Of a DNA stretch of 64,000 bases, positions 45,280 through 56,136 are shown in pieces. This stretch comes from Bacillus cytotoxicus (GTDB lineage: Bacteria > Bacillota > Bacilli > Bacillales > Bacillaceae_G). The stretch lies in the NCBI RefSeq assembly GCF_023715645.1, contig NZ_JAMBOP010000003.1:124001-188000 (forward strand). The letters run 5' to 3'. The translations under genes and the position numbers were made by a program. Under the pieces are notes generated by a model. It did no database searches. It saw only the letters and a list, made by a program, of their open reading frames with translations, and was not told where the DNA came from. Within the stretch, counting starts at the first letter, position 1. Each line of letters opens with the position of its first letter.

Positions 45280-47021
45280 TTATTCTGCAACAAATACATA
45301 TTGTAATATAACCCTTGTTGTGTCAGTAATTCTTGATGTGTTCCTCTTTCCACAATTTGACCGTCGTGCATCACGAAGATTTGATTTGCATCTTGAATTG
45401 TAGATAAGCGATGTGCAATTGCAATAGTTGTTCGCCCTTTTCGCATATGCTGCAATGCCATTTGAATCGCTTCTTCTGTCTCTGTATCAATATTTGCCGT
45501 TGCCTCATCTAACACTAATACTTTCGGATTTGTTGCAATCGTTCTTGCAAACGCCACAAGCTGTCTTTGACCACTTGAAAACGCCGCACCTCTCTCAACT
45601 ACTTCTGTATTATATTGATTTGGCAGCTGTTCAATAAATGTATTTGCCTGCACAAATTTTGCAGCCTCTTCCACTTCTTCATCTGTAATACTTTCATCAT
45701 ACATACGAATGTTTTGCTTTACTGTTCCAGCAAATAGGAATGCATCTTGTAATACAAGACCAATACGTTTTCTTATCTCTTTTTCTTGGTAGTTATCTAA
45801 CCGCGCTCCATCAATTACAATTTCACCTTTATTAATATGATAAAAGCGCATCAATAAGTTCATAATTGTACTTTTCCCACTACCTGTATGCCCAACAAAA
45901 GCAACATTTTGCCCAGGTTTTACATGGAAAGACACATTTTTTAGCACATCACGTTTTCCATCATAAGAAAAGGTAACATCTCTAAACTCAATTTCTCCTT
46001 CCGTCATTAACGGTGTTCCATTCCCTTGTTGTACTGGCGCTAAATCCTTTTCATCCATTAAATGAAACACACGTGATGAAGATACTAATGCTTGCTGAAA
46101 GAAAGATAGTTTCATCATCACTTCATTTACCGGATCAAAGAAACGATGAATATAGTTTACAAAGGCATATAATACACCCACTTCAACAGGACTATTCATT
46201 GCATCAATTCCAAACAACGTGATCACCAATACAATGGCCAAAGTATGAACAAGATCGGTTGCTGGGCGTAATAACAAAGCGTCTAATTTCAAATTGCGGC
46301 GCCCCGCTCCGTAATGTTTTTCATTCACTTCTTCAAATTCTTTACGCATCCGTTTCTCTTGTCGGAATACTTGAATAATGTTCATACCTTGAATCGATTC
46401 ATTTAATTTTGCATTTAAAATACTTAATTGATTGCGAAGTTCTAAATAAAAAACGGAACTTTTCCGGCGATAAAAAGACATGATTGTAATCATAATTGGA
46501 ATGAGTAGTAATGAAAACAGCGCAAGTTTCACATCTAATATAAACATAGATATTAAAATACCAATTAAAAAAACAATATTCTTTACAAAGGTAGATAGTA
46601 CACTTACAAAGAAATCTTTAATTGCTTCTGTATCATTTGTAATACGCGAAACAAGCGTTCCTATTGGTGTACGATCGAAGAAGCTAAGCGATAAACTTTG
46701 TACATGTTCGTATACTTCTATGCGCAAATCCTGCACAATTTTGAAAGCGATATTTTGGAAATACAATAAATTCAAATACGTAAACAACACCTTTAATAAG
46801 TGAAACACGATATAAGCAATAAATAACGTTACTAATGCATTTTTCTCAAAATTCTTTGGGACTAAGTGCTCATCGATAAATACCTTAATTAAAAAAGGCC
46901 CAATCATTTCCGCGATTGTTGCACCAACTAAAAATAAAAATGCAAAAGTAAGCAGTTTTTTATAAGGCTTCAAATATGATAATAAACGCCATAAATCGCT
47001 TTGCTTTTCCCCCTGCATCAT
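45255..47021 (-). CDS. ABC exporter half-transporter with intact catalytic glutamate (YheH/BmrD-like)
   Basis: A 588-residue fused membrane-ATPase protein: six helices (residues 1-310), then an NBD with Walker A GHTGSGKST, signature SSGQRQL and Walker B VLVLDEATANID. The catalytic Glu is present but the signature is degenerate (SSGQ instead of LSGGQ). Its start overlaps the stop of the first ABC gene, so the two are made together and should form a heterodimer like B. subtilis BmrC/BmrD, a multidrug exporter. The substrate is not shown. Confidence 0.92.
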   Translation of the reverse strand: MMQGEKQSDLWRLLSYLKPYKKLLTFAFLFLVGATIAEMIGPFLIKVFIDEHLVPKNFEKNALVTLFIAYIVFHLLKVLFTYLNLLYFQNIAFKIVQDLRIEVYEHVQSLSLSFFDRTPIGTLVSRITNDTEAIKDFFVSVLSTFVKNIVFLIGILISMFILDVKLALFSLLLIPIMITIMSFYRRKSSVFYLELRNQLSILNAKLNESIQGMNIIQVFRQEKRMRKEFEEVNEKHYGAGRRNLKLDALLLRPATDLVHTLAIVLVITLFGIDAMNSPVEVGVLYAFVNYIHRFFDPVNEVMMKLSFFQQALVSSSRVFHLMDEKDLAPVQQGNGTPLMTEGEIEFRDVTFSYDGKRDVLKNVSFHVKPGQNVAFVGHTGSGKSTIMNLLMRFYHINKGEIVIDGARLDNYQEKEIRKRIGLVLQDAFLFAGTVKQNIRMYDESITDEEVEEAAKFVQANTFIEQLPNQYNTEVVERGAAFSSGQRQLVAFARTIATNPKVLVLDEATANIDTETEEAIQMALQHMRKGRTTIAIAHRLSTIQDANQIFVMHDGQIVERGTHQELLTQQGLYYNMYLLQNKVSLQKAL

Positions 47022-48769
47022 ACCCCTCCTTTCTCAACTAGTACCTCTAATTGCTGACTTTCATACATATCTTTATACCAACCATCTTCTTGCATTAAAC
47101 TTTCGTGCGTACCACGCTGCACAATTTTTCCATCATCAATAACAAGTATTAAATTTGCATGTTGAATCGCACTTAAGCGATGAGCTGTAATAATAGTCGT
47201 TTTATTTTGACGTTCACGTTTTAATGATGTTAAAATCGTTTCTTCTGTCTTTGCATCTACTGCTGATAAGCAGTCATCTAAAATTAAAATTTCAGCATTT
47301 GTTAACAATGCACGTGCAATCGAAATACGCTGCTTTTGACCACCAGATAAAGAAACGCCTCGTTCACCAACTACTGTGTCATATCCTTCTGGAAATTTCG
47401 TGATATCTTCATGGATACATGCAATAGTAGCTGCATGTGCAATATTTTTATATGTAGCACTAGGTTTTCCAAATGCGATATTTTCACCAATGCTTGCAGA
47501 AAATAAGAAATGATCTTGTGGTACATATGAAATGGAGGAACGAATAGCATGTAGTGTCAAATCTCGAATATCCTTTGCCCCAACTCGTATATTTCCGTCA
47601 AAATGATCATATTCTCGAATTAAACATTTTAATAGTGTCGTTTTCCCTGCTCCCGTACGTCCTACAATTCCTAAGGTTTCTCCTTTTCGTAAAGAAAAAT
47701 GAATGTCTTGTAGATTTATTACTTCATTTTTCTTATACGAGAATGTGTCAATATCAAATCCGATGTCACCACTTGCTATTTCTTCACTTGCCCCTTCTCT
47801 ATTCACCACATCAGACACTTGCATAAATAAATTTTGAATACGATCATAAGACGCACGGCCACGCTCCATAATATTAAATAGCCAGCCAAACGCTAACATC
47901 GGCCATACAAGCGTACCTAAATAAGTAGTAAATGTTATAAGTTCTCCTATCGTAAGCTCTCCGCGAACAACCAATACAGAGCCGTAACATACTGCAATTA
48001 AAAAAGAAAAACCTACAATTAAAGCAATTGTTGGATCAAATAATGAATCAATGCGGGCAACGAGAATATTTTTCTCCACCACTTCTTCCGATTTTTTTCG
48101 AAATGATTGCAAATCCTCTTTTTCTTGACCAAGTGAACGAATTACCTTCATACCACTCATACTTTCCTGAACCTTATCATTGATTTCTGAAAAAGCCTGC
48201 TGCGCTTTATGAAAGCGGCGATGTAATAAAGTTCCATAATAATTTGTTGAGATTGCTACAATCGGCATTGGAATTAAACTGAGCAATGTCAACTTCCAGC
48301 TAATTGTAAATCCCATCGCCAAAAGAACACAGCCGCCTACTGTTAACGAATCTACAAGTGTTAATACCCCAGAGCCTGCTGTTTGCTGTACCGCTTGAAT
48401 ATCATTCGTTGCGTGGGCCATTAAATCACCAGTCCGGTGTTTTTGATAAAAGGCTGGACTCATATTCGTAAAGTGCTCATACAGTTTTTGGCGCAATTGA
48501 CGAGCTAACTTTAAAGAAGAGCCGAAAATCATGATTCGCCATGCATAACGCAAAATATACACCATTCCCCCAGCGCCAACTAAAATTCCTACCCATTGTA
48601 ATAATTTCTGAGTCGTTAAGGAATGATTACTAATTTCATCAACAACGATCCCAATTATTTTTGGTGGCACGAGCTCAAGAAGAGCAACGCCAAGCAATAA
48701 AAAACTCCCCATTATGTACGCTCGCTTCTCTTGTTTAAAAAACCATGCTAAGTCTAAAAAAACCTTCAT
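47018..48769 (-). CDS. ABC exporter half-transporter with Asp at the catalytic position (YheI/BmrC-like)
   Basis: A 583-residue half-transporter: six helices, then an NBD with Walker A GRTGAGKTT, canonical signature LSGGQKQR and Walker B ILILDDCLSAVD. The catalytic glutamate is replaced by Asp, the hallmark of the degenerate-site partner in heterodimeric exporters. Paired with the degenerate SSGQ signature of the next gene, this forms one inactive and one active ATP site. GGAGG precedes the ATG. First gene of the two-gene operon. Confidence 0.92.
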   Translation of the reverse strand: MKVFLDLAWFFKQEKRAYIMGSFLLLGVALLELVPPKIIGIVVDEISNHSLTTQKLLQWVGILVGAGGMVYILRYAWRIMIFGSSLKLARQLRQKLYEHFTNMSPAFYQKHRTGDLMAHATNDIQAVQQTAGSGVLTLVDSLTVGGCVLLAMGFTISWKLTLLSLIPMPIVAISTNYYGTLLHRRFHKAQQAFSEINDKVQESMSGMKVIRSLGQEKEDLQSFRKKSEEVVEKNILVARIDSLFDPTIALIVGFSFLIAVCYGSVLVVRGELTIGELITFTTYLGTLVWPMLAFGWLFNIMERGRASYDRIQNLFMQVSDVVNREGASEEIASGDIGFDIDTFSYKKNEVINLQDIHFSLRKGETLGIVGRTGAGKTTLLKCLIREYDHFDGNIRVGAKDIRDLTLHAIRSSISYVPQDHFLFSASIGENIAFGKPSATYKNIAHAATIACIHEDITKFPEGYDTVVGERGVSLSGGQKQRISIARALLTNAEILILDDCLSAVDAKTEETILTSLKRERQNKTTIITAHRLSAIQHANLILVIDDGKIVQRGTHESLMQEDGWYKDMYESQQLEVLVEKGGV

Positions 48770-48859
48770 TATATACCTCCTATCCCAAATGAGCGATGTT
48801 TTCAGTTTATCAAAAATACTGAATTTTTAAAAGTTTAAAACACTTTTAAAAGACAATAT

Positions 48860-48893
48860 GAAAGGGCACTCCAATAGGAGTGCCCTTTCTAGC
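48860..48893. terminator. Terminator between the ABC operon and yneF
   Basis: AAAGGGCACTCC pairs with GGAGTGCCCTTT around AATA. On the minus strand it closes the yneF transcript. Confidence 0.85.
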
Positions 48894-48895
48894 GC

Positions 48896-49117
48896 TTATT
48901 TCAGTTGTTGTTTGTTCATTGCGCTCATCATTTGATTGATTTTCTTTTGGGATGGTTTTTGTCCCATTTGCATCATCATCATTTTTAACATCTGTTCATT
49001 AATTGGTGGATTTTTTTGTAAATAGTTCATCATATATTTGCGTGCGATGAAAAATCCTAACGCTACGCCTGCTACTAGTGCTAATACGCCCACTAGCACA
49101 CCTACCCAAATTGACAT
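48896..49117 (-). CDS. yneF: YneF (UPF0154) membrane protein
   Basis: A 73-residue protein with one N-terminal transmembrane helix ([23 protein letters not shown]) and a Met/Gln-rich cytoplasmic tail ([22 protein letters not shown]), the UPF0154 family. Function unknown. It follows sirA as in B. subtilis. AAGGAGG lies before the ATG. Confidence 0.93.
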   Translation of the reverse strand: MSIWVGVLVGVLALVAGVALGFFIARKYMMNYLQKNPPINEQMLKMMMMQMGQKPSQKKINQMMSAMNKQQLK

Positions 49118-49195
49118 ATATTTTCCTCCTTCATGTTGTCTACCTTACAGTGTACTAAAACCTTTTCAATAAGACAAGATTGTATTCGACATTTT

Positions 49196-49636
49196 TTATA
49201 TATAAGTACGCACTTGTTTGAGAGGATTTAACCATCCATACTGCTTATTCTCATAATCCATCGCAAGAAATGTCAATTCACATTTTCTAAGTACTTCAAA
49301 AATAGCCGTTTCGAGCTCAACATTTTCAAAAGTATGCATCCGGATATGCTGTGATTTAATCCACACTTCTCCGTACACATTTTCGCTAGACACCATGTGT
49401 ATATGCCCATTTCTTTCGTATCCCCTATATGTTCGCAGTGCTTGTTCCATTTTATGATGTAATTTCATTACTTGTAAAGGCAACGTTATATACTTCATTT
49501 GTTTATACAACACTTTCTTTTCTGAAAGGGAACGAGACTGCGCAAAACGAGCAAACAAATCAAATAATAAAAACTCACGACCGAAATACGCTTTCGTAAT
49601 ATCTTCTCGAATTAAGTACAGTTCATACGTTCTCAT
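49196..49636 (-). CDS. sirA: Sporulation inhibitor of replication SirA
   Basis: A 146-residue protein matching SirA (YneE). It has YELYLIREDITKAYFGREFLLFDLF at the N-terminus and the conserved end LRKCELTFLAMDYENKQYGWLNPLKQ. In B. subtilis SirA binds the N-terminal domain of DnaA under Spo0A control and blocks new replication in sporulating cells. The order tkt-sirA-yneF is conserved. GGGAGGGG precedes the ATG. Confidence 0.92.
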   Translation of the reverse strand: MRTYELYLIREDITKAYFGREFLLFDLFARFAQSRSLSEKKVLYKQMKYITLPLQVMKLHHKMEQALRTYRGYERNGHIHMVSSENVYGEVWIKSQHIRMHTFENVELETAIFEVLRKCELTFLAMDYENKQYGWLNPLKQVRTYI

Positions 49637-49737
49637 ATTTCCCCTCCCGCATTGGACAACTTTATTTCCTTCATTATATAGAAAGAAACACGCAATGATT
49701 GTCTGACTGCGGAGAAAGAAAAAACTTTTTCTGTCGA

Positions 49738-49757
49738 ATAAAGTGAAACTTCCATCA
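49738..49757. repeat. Inverted copy of the 40975-40994 repeat
   Basis: ATAAAGTGAAACTTCCATCA is the exact complement of the 20 bp at 40975-40994. Here only the short fragment remains in the sirA-tkt gap. Confidence 0.5.
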
Positions 49758-49805
49758 ATAAAGTTTTACTATCTTAAAAATAACGAATATCTTCTTTTAC
49801 ATAGA

Positions 49806-49836
49806 AAAATCCCTCCATGCTGGAGAGATTTTTCTA
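49806..49836 (-). terminator. tkt terminator
   Basis: On the minus strand AAAAATCTCTCC pairs with GGAGGGATTTTT around a 5-base loop. It lies 7 bp after the tkt stop. Confidence 0.8.
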
Positions 49837-49842
49837 AAATCA

Positions 49843-51843
49843 TTATAGCATTTCTTTTACTTTGCGAACAACGTTTTCTACAGTGAATCCGTATTCTGCC
49901 ATAATCTTTTCACCAGGAGCAGAAGCACCGAATGTATCGATACCTAATACATCTCCTTCAAGACCAACGTAACGATGCCATCCGAAGCTAGCACCCATTT
50001 CAATCGCGAAACGTTTCGTTACTGCTTTTGGCAATACAGATTCTTTATATTCAGCTGATTGTGCTTCAAAGCGATCCATAGACGGCATGCTAACAACAGA
50101 TGCATCAATACCATCTTTAGCTAATGCTGCTTGCGCTTCAATTGCTAAGCTTACTTCAGATCCAGCTGCAAGTAAGATTACATCAGCAATGTCTTTTTTA
50201 CTTGAAGAAATTACATATGCACCTTTAGCAACTTTTTCATACGTATTGTCTACTGCACCTTCTAATGTTGGAAGATCTTGACGAGTTAAGATTAATGCAG
50301 TCGGTGTTTTTGTAGATTCTAACGCAAGTTTCCAAGCTGCAACTGATTCGTTACCATCAGCAGGACGAAGGACATCTACATTTGGCATTGCACGAAGCGC
50401 TGCAAGCTGTTCGATTGGCTCATGCGTTGGTCCATCTTCTCCAACTGCGATACTGTCATGCGTGAATACATATGTTACTGGCAGTTGCATTAACGCAGCA
50501 AGACGAATTGCTGGACGTAAGTAGTCAGAGAATACGAAGAACGTACCACCATAAGTTTTTAAACCGCCGTGAAGTGCGATACCGTTCATTGCTGCACCCA
50601 TTGCAAATTCACGTACACCGTACCAAATATTTTTACCGCTATAGTCTTCTCTTGTGAAGTCTTTTTCTTTGTTCATGTATGTTTTGTTAGAACCAGCAAG
50701 GTCTGCAGATCCACCAAAGAATGACGGTACAGCTTCAGCAATTGCATTAATAATTTGTCCAGAAGATGCACGAGTTGCTGTTTTTGAACCCATTTCATAT
50801 GTCGGTAAGTTCTTATCCCAACCTTCTGGAAGAAGACCGTTCATTGCTGCTTGTAGTTCAGCTGCTAATTCTGGGTATGCTTTCGCATACGCAGCAAGCA
50901 TATTGTTCCACTCAGCTTGTGCTGATTCACCAGCATCTTGTACTGTTTTACGGAAGTTTTCATACACTTCTTCTGGTACATGGAAGTCTTGCTCAAATGC
51001 CCAAGTATATGCTTCTTTTGTTAACTTCGTTTCTTCTACGCCAAGCGGAGAACCATGTGAAGCTGATTTTCCAGATTTGTTTGGTGAACCAAATCCAATT
51101 GTTGTTCTTACTTCGATTAATGTTGGACGTTTTTCGTCAGCTTTTGCTTCTTCAAGTGCTTTCGCAATTGCCTCGATATCGTTTCCATCTTCAACACGGA
51201 TTACTTGCCAGCCGTATGCTTTATAACGATCTTCTACACTTTCAGAGAAAGAACGATTTAAATCGCCATCTAATGAAATATCATTAGAATCATATAGCAC
51301 AACTAGACGACCTAATCCTAAATGAGCTGCTAATGAAGATGCTTCAGCAGAAACGCCTTCCATTAAGTCTCCGTCACCGCAAATTGCATATGTATTGTGA
51401 TCAACAAGATTATACTCATCACGATTGTATTTCGCTGCTAAATGTCTTTCAGCCATCGCCATACCTACAGCTGTTGCAATACCTTGTCCAAGTGGACCTG
51501 TTGTTGCGTCTACACCTGGTGTGTGACCAAACTCAGGGTGACCTGGTGTTTTACTTCCCCATTGACGGAAGTTCTTTAAATCATCGATTGTTACGTCATA
51601 ACCAGCTAAATGCAGTAAGCTATATAGTAACATTGAACCATGACCTGCAGATAATACGAAACGATCACGGTTAAACCACGTTGGGTTCTTTGGATTATGT
51701 TTCATAAATTTCGTCCATAATGTATACGCCATTGGAGCTGCCCCCATTGGCATTCCTGGATGACCAGAGTTTGATTTTTCAATCGCATCAATGGATAATG
51801 TGCGAATCGTGTTGATAGAAAGTTGTTCGATTGAATGTGTCAT
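49843..51843 (-). CDS. tkt: Transketolase
   Basis: A 666-residue transketolase (pentose phosphate pathway, thiamine-diphosphate dependent). The N-terminal domain has [29 protein letters not shown] and the TPP motif GDGDLMEG...NDISLDGD. The pyrimidine domain has [16 protein letters not shown] and [16 protein letters not shown]. The ATG at 51843 follows GAAGGGAAG by about 7 bases. The frame is open to 51999, but the extra 52 residues lie over the untranslated leader and are rejected. A GTAAACGTTTTAC palindrome near 51870 is cre-like but imperfectly spaced. Confidence 0.97.
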   Translation of the reverse strand: MTHSIEQLSINTIRTLSIDAIEKSNSGHPGMPMGAAPMAYTLWTKFMKHNPKNPTWFNRDRFVLSAGHGSMLLYSLLHLAGYDVTIDDLKNFRQWGSKTPGHPEFGHTPGVDATTGPLGQGIATAVGMAMAERHLAAKYNRDEYNLVDHNTYAICGDGDLMEGVSAEASSLAAHLGLGRLVVLYDSNDISLDGDLNRSFSESVEDRYKAYGWQVIRVEDGNDIEAIAKALEEAKADEKRPTLIEVRTTIGFGSPNKSGKSASHGSPLGVEETKLTKEAYTWAFEQDFHVPEEVYENFRKTVQDAGESAQAEWNNMLAAYAKAYPELAAELQAAMNGLLPEGWDKNLPTYEMGSKTATRASSGQIINAIAEAVPSFFGGSADLAGSNKTYMNKEKDFTREDYSGKNIWYGVREFAMGAAMNGIALHGGLKTYGGTFFVFSDYLRPAIRLAALMQLPVTYVFTHDSIAVGEDGPTHEPIEQLAALRAMPNVDVLRPADGNESVAAWKLALESTKTPTALILTRQDLPTLEGAVDNTYEKVAKGAYVISSSKKDIADVILLAAGSEVSLAIEAQAALAKDGIDASVVSMPSMDRFEAQSAEYKESVLPKAVTKRFAIEMGASFGWHRYVGLEGDVLGIDTFGASAPGEKIMAEYGFTVENVVRKVKEML

Positions 51844-52141
51844 GCTATTCTTCCCTTCGCTTATATTAAGTAAACGTTTTACACCTTTATATGATAGCTT
51901 TCCTTGCAAGATTATACAACATGTATCGACAAATATGTTGATGTTTTTTCGTATTTGTTCAAAAAAACGTACTATTTTCCACAATGTATAGGGTTTCAAT
52001 CCGCTATGTTTTTTCCTTTTTATTCCATGACTTATCTTATACCTTGCGTTTCCTCACTTCTTATCATTGATCAATGATTCCATACAATTCTTCATTATCT
52101 TTAAACATTTTGTCTAAAATGATACAAATATTTTTTCCAAT

Positions 52142-52627
52142 TTAAATTCCAAAATGCAAAATATATCCTTCTTCACTTTTCACTTTATAAAATAACGTGA
52201 CTAAAGATTGTAATTGCGCGCAAAGAATATCTCGATTGAAAGAGAGTTTTTCATATTCACCGTTCGTATCATCTGTACCATAAGTCCATTGAAATGACCC
52301 TGTAAGTTCAATCGTTTCAGGTGCTAATGAAAACAAATGAATTAATGAACGAAATACATTTACTGCTATATTTGCTCCTTCTTTCTCAATTTTAGTGATG
52401 CCATGATAATGAAGACCAAATCCATCTTCTTTTCTAGAAGGGTTATAAGTTGGAAGCCACTGTAAGAAATCCATTATATATATAATAAACTCATCACTTA
52501 AAATGACATATTCTTCAACAGCTGTACCATCTTTATAAGAAAACTCCCTATCACTCCAAAAAAAATCTTCGGAACTTAACTCCCCCTTTTCATATGAAAC
52601 AAAGACAAATTCATGTTGCATTGCCAT
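52142..52627 (-). CDS. Protein of unknown function (161 aa)
   Basis: A 161-residue acidic, aromatic-rich soluble protein (FVFVSYEKGELSSEDFFWSD; GFGLHYHGITKIEKEG; FQWTYGTDDTNGEYEKLSF). It resembles cytoplasmic immunity-type or alpha/beta domains in composition only; I recognise no family. GGAGG lies 6 bases before the ATG. No toxin-like gene is adjacent. Confidence 0.75.
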   Translation of the reverse strand: MAMQHEFVFVSYEKGELSSEDFFWSDREFSYKDGTAVEEYVILSDEFIIYIMDFLQWLPTYNPSRKEDGFGLHYHGITKIEKEGANIAVNVFRSLIHLFSLAPETIELTGSFQWTYGTDDTNGEYEKLSFNRDILCAQLQSLVTLFYKVKSEEGYILHFGI

Positions 52628-52764
52628 AACATTCCTCCTCCCTTCTTATTATATAACACCTGCTTTCTTTTCTTATCGTTTCGAACACAATATTTCATAT
52701 AGCAATTAATAAGGTCTTATTCTCTCTTTGGAGAATAAGACCTTTCACATTACAAGTATACAAT

Positions 52765-53499
52765 TTACTTCTTATTACGATCTGCATACAATGCCATCGC
52801 ACTCTGCATAAACTTCGCTAACCCTTCACCGAACTGATCAATATTTTTTGTAAAACGTTCATCATCAACATACATTTGTCCTAGACCTTTAAAGGCATCC
52901 AATGAATAATGACCAAAGTTCTGTAAATAGTTATACCATTCTTGAATTGCTTCTTGAGCCTGTTCTGATTCAGGTGAATCATGACGAATTGCCGCAAGCT
53001 TCCTATAAATCGCATTATATTCTTCTTGCTTCTCTTTCGTCATGTTTGCTGCTGTTTTACTAGCGTTATCGACCGCCGCGTTTCCCCATCTTTCACGAGC
53101 TTCCTGCTCATACGGATTTTGACTAAAATCAAAACCGTCGAATTTTTCTTTGTTTGTCATTTGAATCTCCCCTTTCGAGTGTTGAATCGTCTTATCAATC
53201 GTCGCAATTACTTTATCTAACCTAGAGCGCTTTTCAAGTAACATTTTACGATGTAAAACAAGCGCCTCTTGCCGATCAAATGAAGGATTATTGATAATTT
53301 CTTTTATTTTCTTTAAAGGGAAGTCAAGTTCTTTAAAAAATAGAATTTGTTGCAACGTCTCCAGATTATCATCAGAATAAAGACGATAACCAGATTCGGT
53401 CGTCTCCTCTGGGGTTAATAACCCAATTTCATCATAATGATGTAGTGTGCGCACACTAATACCGACTAAATCTGCTACTTCTTTCACTTTCATTGTCAT
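52765..53499 (-). CDS. MerR-family regulator with TipAS domain (Mta/TipA-like)
   Basis: A 244-residue regulator. The MerR winged HTH spans residues 1-70 ([24 protein letters not shown], then [20 protein letters not shown]), a coiled coil follows, and the C-terminal 125 residues form a TipAS ligand domain ([20 protein letters not shown]). Mta of B. subtilis and TipAL of Streptomyces have this build and bind drugs or thiopeptides. The ATG at 53499 follows AAGGGAGGG by 7 bases. A long-spacer promoter upstream suggests autoactivation. Confidence 0.92.
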   Translation of the reverse strand: MTMKVKEVADLVGISVRTLHHYDEIGLLTPEETTESGYRLYSDDNLETLQQILFFKELDFPLKKIKEIINNPSFDRQEALVLHRKMLLEKRSRLDKVIATIDKTIQHSKGEIQMTNKEKFDGFDFSQNPYEQEARERWGNAAVDNASKTAANMTKEKQEEYNAIYRKLAAIRHDSPESEQAQEAIQEWYNYLQNFGHYSLDAFKGLGQMYVDDERFTKNIDQFGEGLAKFMQSAMALYADRNKK

Positions 53500-53519
53500 C
53501 GTTTTTCCCTCCCTTAATT

Positions 53520-53553
53520 TATACAATAAAGTATAACGTAACGTGAGGGTCAA
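53520..53553 (-). promoter_or_regulatory. MerR-type promoter/operator of the TipAS regulator
   Basis: On the minus strand TTGACC, 19 bp (CTCACGTTACGTTATACTT), TATTGT. The over-long spacer and the GACCCTCACGTTACGTTA core are typical of promoters twisted open by MerR/Mta proteins. Confidence 0.65.
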
Positions 53554-53558
53554 TATAA

Positions 53559-53587
53559 AAAAAAGATGGGCTGCGCCCATCTTTTAG
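53559..53587 (-). terminator. ynzC terminator
   Basis: AAAAGATGGG pairs with CCCATCTTTT around GCTGCG-type loop bases. On the minus strand it closes yneB-ynzC just before the MerR promoter. Confidence 0.8.
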
Positions 53588-53823
53588 TTTAATTTTGCTT
53601 GATCTTGTTTTTTTAATTCTTTTAACTTCTTCGGCGTAACGTCTTTTCCTTCTTCGTTAACGACTTTGATAGCTTTCAATTCGTTTAACATATTTTGACG
53701 AAAACCTTTTAAATATTGTTCACGGAGCGATTGACGCTCACGTTGTTCTTCTTCTGTTAAACCTTCTGTTTTTGCTTTTTTCGCTAAGAAATTAATGCGT
53801 TCAATGAGTTCGTGACTTAGCAT
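53584..53823 (-). CDS. ynzC: YnzC (UPF0291) protein
   Basis: A 79-residue helical protein of the UPF0291 family ([21 protein letters not shown], then [14 protein letters not shown]). In B. subtilis it is part of the SOS-controlled yneA-yneB-ynzC unit; biochemical role unknown. The ATG at 53823 has AAAGGGG 7 bases upstream; the longer frame to 53865 is rejected. It follows yneB after 45 bp. Confidence 0.93.
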   Translation of the reverse strand: MLSHELIERINFLAKKAKTEGLTEEEQRERQSLREQYLKGFRQNMLNELKAIKVVNEEGKDVTPKKLKELKKQDQAKLN

Positions 53824-53868
53824 CTCGAATCCCCTTTCTACTAAAAACTGATTATTATCATACAATAG

Positions 53869-54558
<690 letters not shown>

Positions 54559-54587
54559 TTAGTGTATCACAAATCCAGTTTCCGTTC

Positions 54588-54599
54588 GAACTTACGTTT
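54588..54599. promoter_or_regulatory. LexA (SOS) box between yneB and lexA
   Basis: GAACTTACGTTT fits GAAC-N4-GTTY. It overlaps by two bases the -35 of the lexA promoter, so LexA binding should repress lexA and probably the divergent yneB-ynzC unit. Confidence 0.8.
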
Positions 54600-54626
54600 G
54601 TAGAATGTTTTCTTGCATGTTATAAT
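54598..54626 (+). promoter_or_regulatory. lexA promoter
   Basis: TTGTAG, 17 bp, TATAAT, 39 bp before the lexA start codon. Confidence 0.7.
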
Positions 54627-54665
54627 AAAAATAAGAAAATTTGTAGAAAACGAGGGGTGAAAAAT

Positions 54666-55286
54666 ATGGAGAAGTTAACGAAACGGCAACAAGACATTCT
54701 TGACTTCATTAAACAAAAAGTACAAGAAAAAGGTTATCCACCTTCCGTACGTGAAATCGGTCAAGCAGTCGGCCTTGCTTCTAGCTCTACAGTGCACGGA
54801 CATTTATCACGCTTAGAAGAAAAAGGATACATTCGACGCGATCCAACTAAACCGAGAGCAATTGAAATTTTAGGAGGCAGCAGTATCCAAGCAGATACGC
54901 AACCAGTCGTTCACGTACCGATTGTCGGAAAAGTTACAGCTGGTTTACCAATTACAGCAGTTGAAAGTGTAGAAGAACATTTTCCACTTCCAGCGAATCT
55001 CGTTTCTGGTTCAGATCAAGTATTTATGTTACGCATTTCTGGAGACAGTATGATTGAAGCAGGAATTTTTGACGGGGACTTAGTTGTTGTTCGTCAGCAG
55101 CAATCTGCAAACAATGGTGAAATCGTTGTCGCTTTAACAGAAGACAATGAGGCTACGGTAAAACGTTTTTACAAAGAAAAAGATCATTTCCGCTTACAAC
55201 CAGAAAATTCTTCTTTAGAACCGATTATTTTAGATAACGTTTCTGTTATTGGAAAAGTAATTGGTGTATATCGTCATTTACATTAA
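54666..55286 (+). CDS. lexA: LexA repressor
   Basis: A 206-residue SOS repressor. The winged HTH is [20 protein letters not shown] (residues 25-44). The self-cleavage site is Ala92-Gly93 in VTAGLPI, and the catalytic dyad is Ser128 (SGDSMIEAG) and Lys166 (ATVKRFYK). The ATG at 54666 has GAGGGGTG 6 bases upstream; the GTG at 54657 is part of that site. Controls the DNA-damage regulon; candidate targets here are lexA itself, yneB-ynzC and the 99-aa gene at 35000. Confidence 0.98.
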   Translation: MEKLTKRQQDILDFIKQKVQEKGYPPSVREIGQAVGLASSSTVHGHLSRLEEKGYIRRDPTKPRAIEILGGSSIQADTQPVVHVPIVGKVTAGLPITAVESVEEHFPLPANLVSGSDQVFMLRISGDSMIEAGIFDGDLVVVRQQQSANNGEIVVALTEDNEATVKRFYKEKDHFRLQPENSSLEPIILDNVSVIGKVIGVYRHLH

Positions 55287-55316
55287 AAAACAGACTCAAT
55301 TTGGTCTGTTTTTTAA
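55285..55316. terminator. Terminator after lexA, bidirectional
   Basis: AAAAAACAGAC pairs with GTCTGTTTTTT around an 8-base loop, between convergent lexA and the DUF4097 gene. Confidence 0.8.
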
Positions 55317-56131
55317 TTCGCCGCGATTTTTACAGAGCCCGCTGCTGTATCTCCTTTAATCTTCACCTTTCCACTACCTATCGTTATTTCTTTATTTTCT
55401 TTTCCGAAAATCTGTACATCTCCTGCACCAGTGGAGCCCTTCACAACAGCATCTTTTGGCATTCCCTTCAACTGAATAGTGACATCTCCGGCTGCCGACT
55501 CTGCCTCAACACCATACTCTGGATTATGCTGCGTTACCTCTACACTTCCGGCTGCCGACTCTGCACGCACTTTTCCTTCTACTTTATGAAGAACAACATC
55601 TCCCGCACTAGACGACACTTTTACATTTTGCGCTTTCATTTCCTTCAATTTCACATCGCCGCCCGCTGAATGCGCATATATATTTTCACCTTGAATATTT
55701 TCTACTCGAATCGTTCCTGCTGCTGTCTCTGCTTCAATTTTATTATATACACGTTCAGGCACAATAACTGTAAGGCTTTCGTCTTTCAAATCAAATGAAA
55801 AAAACGAAAAATCAAATATATGTTTCTTTTTTGATTTCACTTCCACTTTCAGCATTTCGCCGTTCTCATTTAGGTCTAACTTTCTTTTTTCCTGATCACC
55901 GCTATACCGAACTTCAAATGAATCAGTCTGTCCTTTTTCAATCACAACATCGCCTATATCTGTATCAACATGAATGTTTTTAATTTGCTCATTTTTAAAT
56001 TGTTTTTGTTCCAATTTCTTTGCTTCAGCTGATCCATTCTCTGTTTTCATAAAATGAGCTGATCTTGTAAAAAAAAGACCGATTCCGCCAATCGCAATAC
56101 AAATAATCGCAAACAATACAATTTTCCTCAT
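55313..56131 (-). CDS. DUF4097 beta-helix protein, membrane-anchored
   Basis: A 272-residue protein with an N-terminal membrane anchor (residues 4-22), then a repetitive beta-solenoid of the DUF4097 type. Repeats such as SAAGDV, SAAGSV, SSAGDV and TAAGSV occur about every 20 residues from residue 135 to the end. It probably stands outside the membrane as an adhesin-like or sensor domain. It is the third gene of a PadR-HAAS-DUF4097 operon, a common envelope-stress-like module in bacilli. Confidence 0.88.
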   Translation of the reverse strand: MRKIVLFAIICIAIGGIGLFFTRSAHFMKTENGSAEAKKLEQKQFKNEQIKNIHVDTDIGDVVIEKGQTDSFEVRYSGDQEKRKLDLNENGEMLKVEVKSKKKHIFDFSFFSFDLKDESLTVIVPERVYNKIEAETAAGTIRVENIQGENIYAHSAGGDVKLKEMKAQNVKVSSSAGDVVLHKVEGKVRAESAAGSVEVTQHNPEYGVEAESAAGDVTIQLKGMPKDAVVKGSTGAGDVQIFGKENKEITIGSGKVKIKGDTAAGSVKIAAN

Positions 56132-56136
56132 CTCAT

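Noticed and set aside
51866-51884. CcpA cre site before tkt
   Set aside because: GTAAACGTTTTAC is palindromic, but spacing and flanking bases break the cre consensus at three positions.
51844-51999. 52-residue N-terminal extension of transketolase
   Set aside because: The family starts at MTHSIEQL, which has GAAGGGAAG upstream; the extension lies over the leader.
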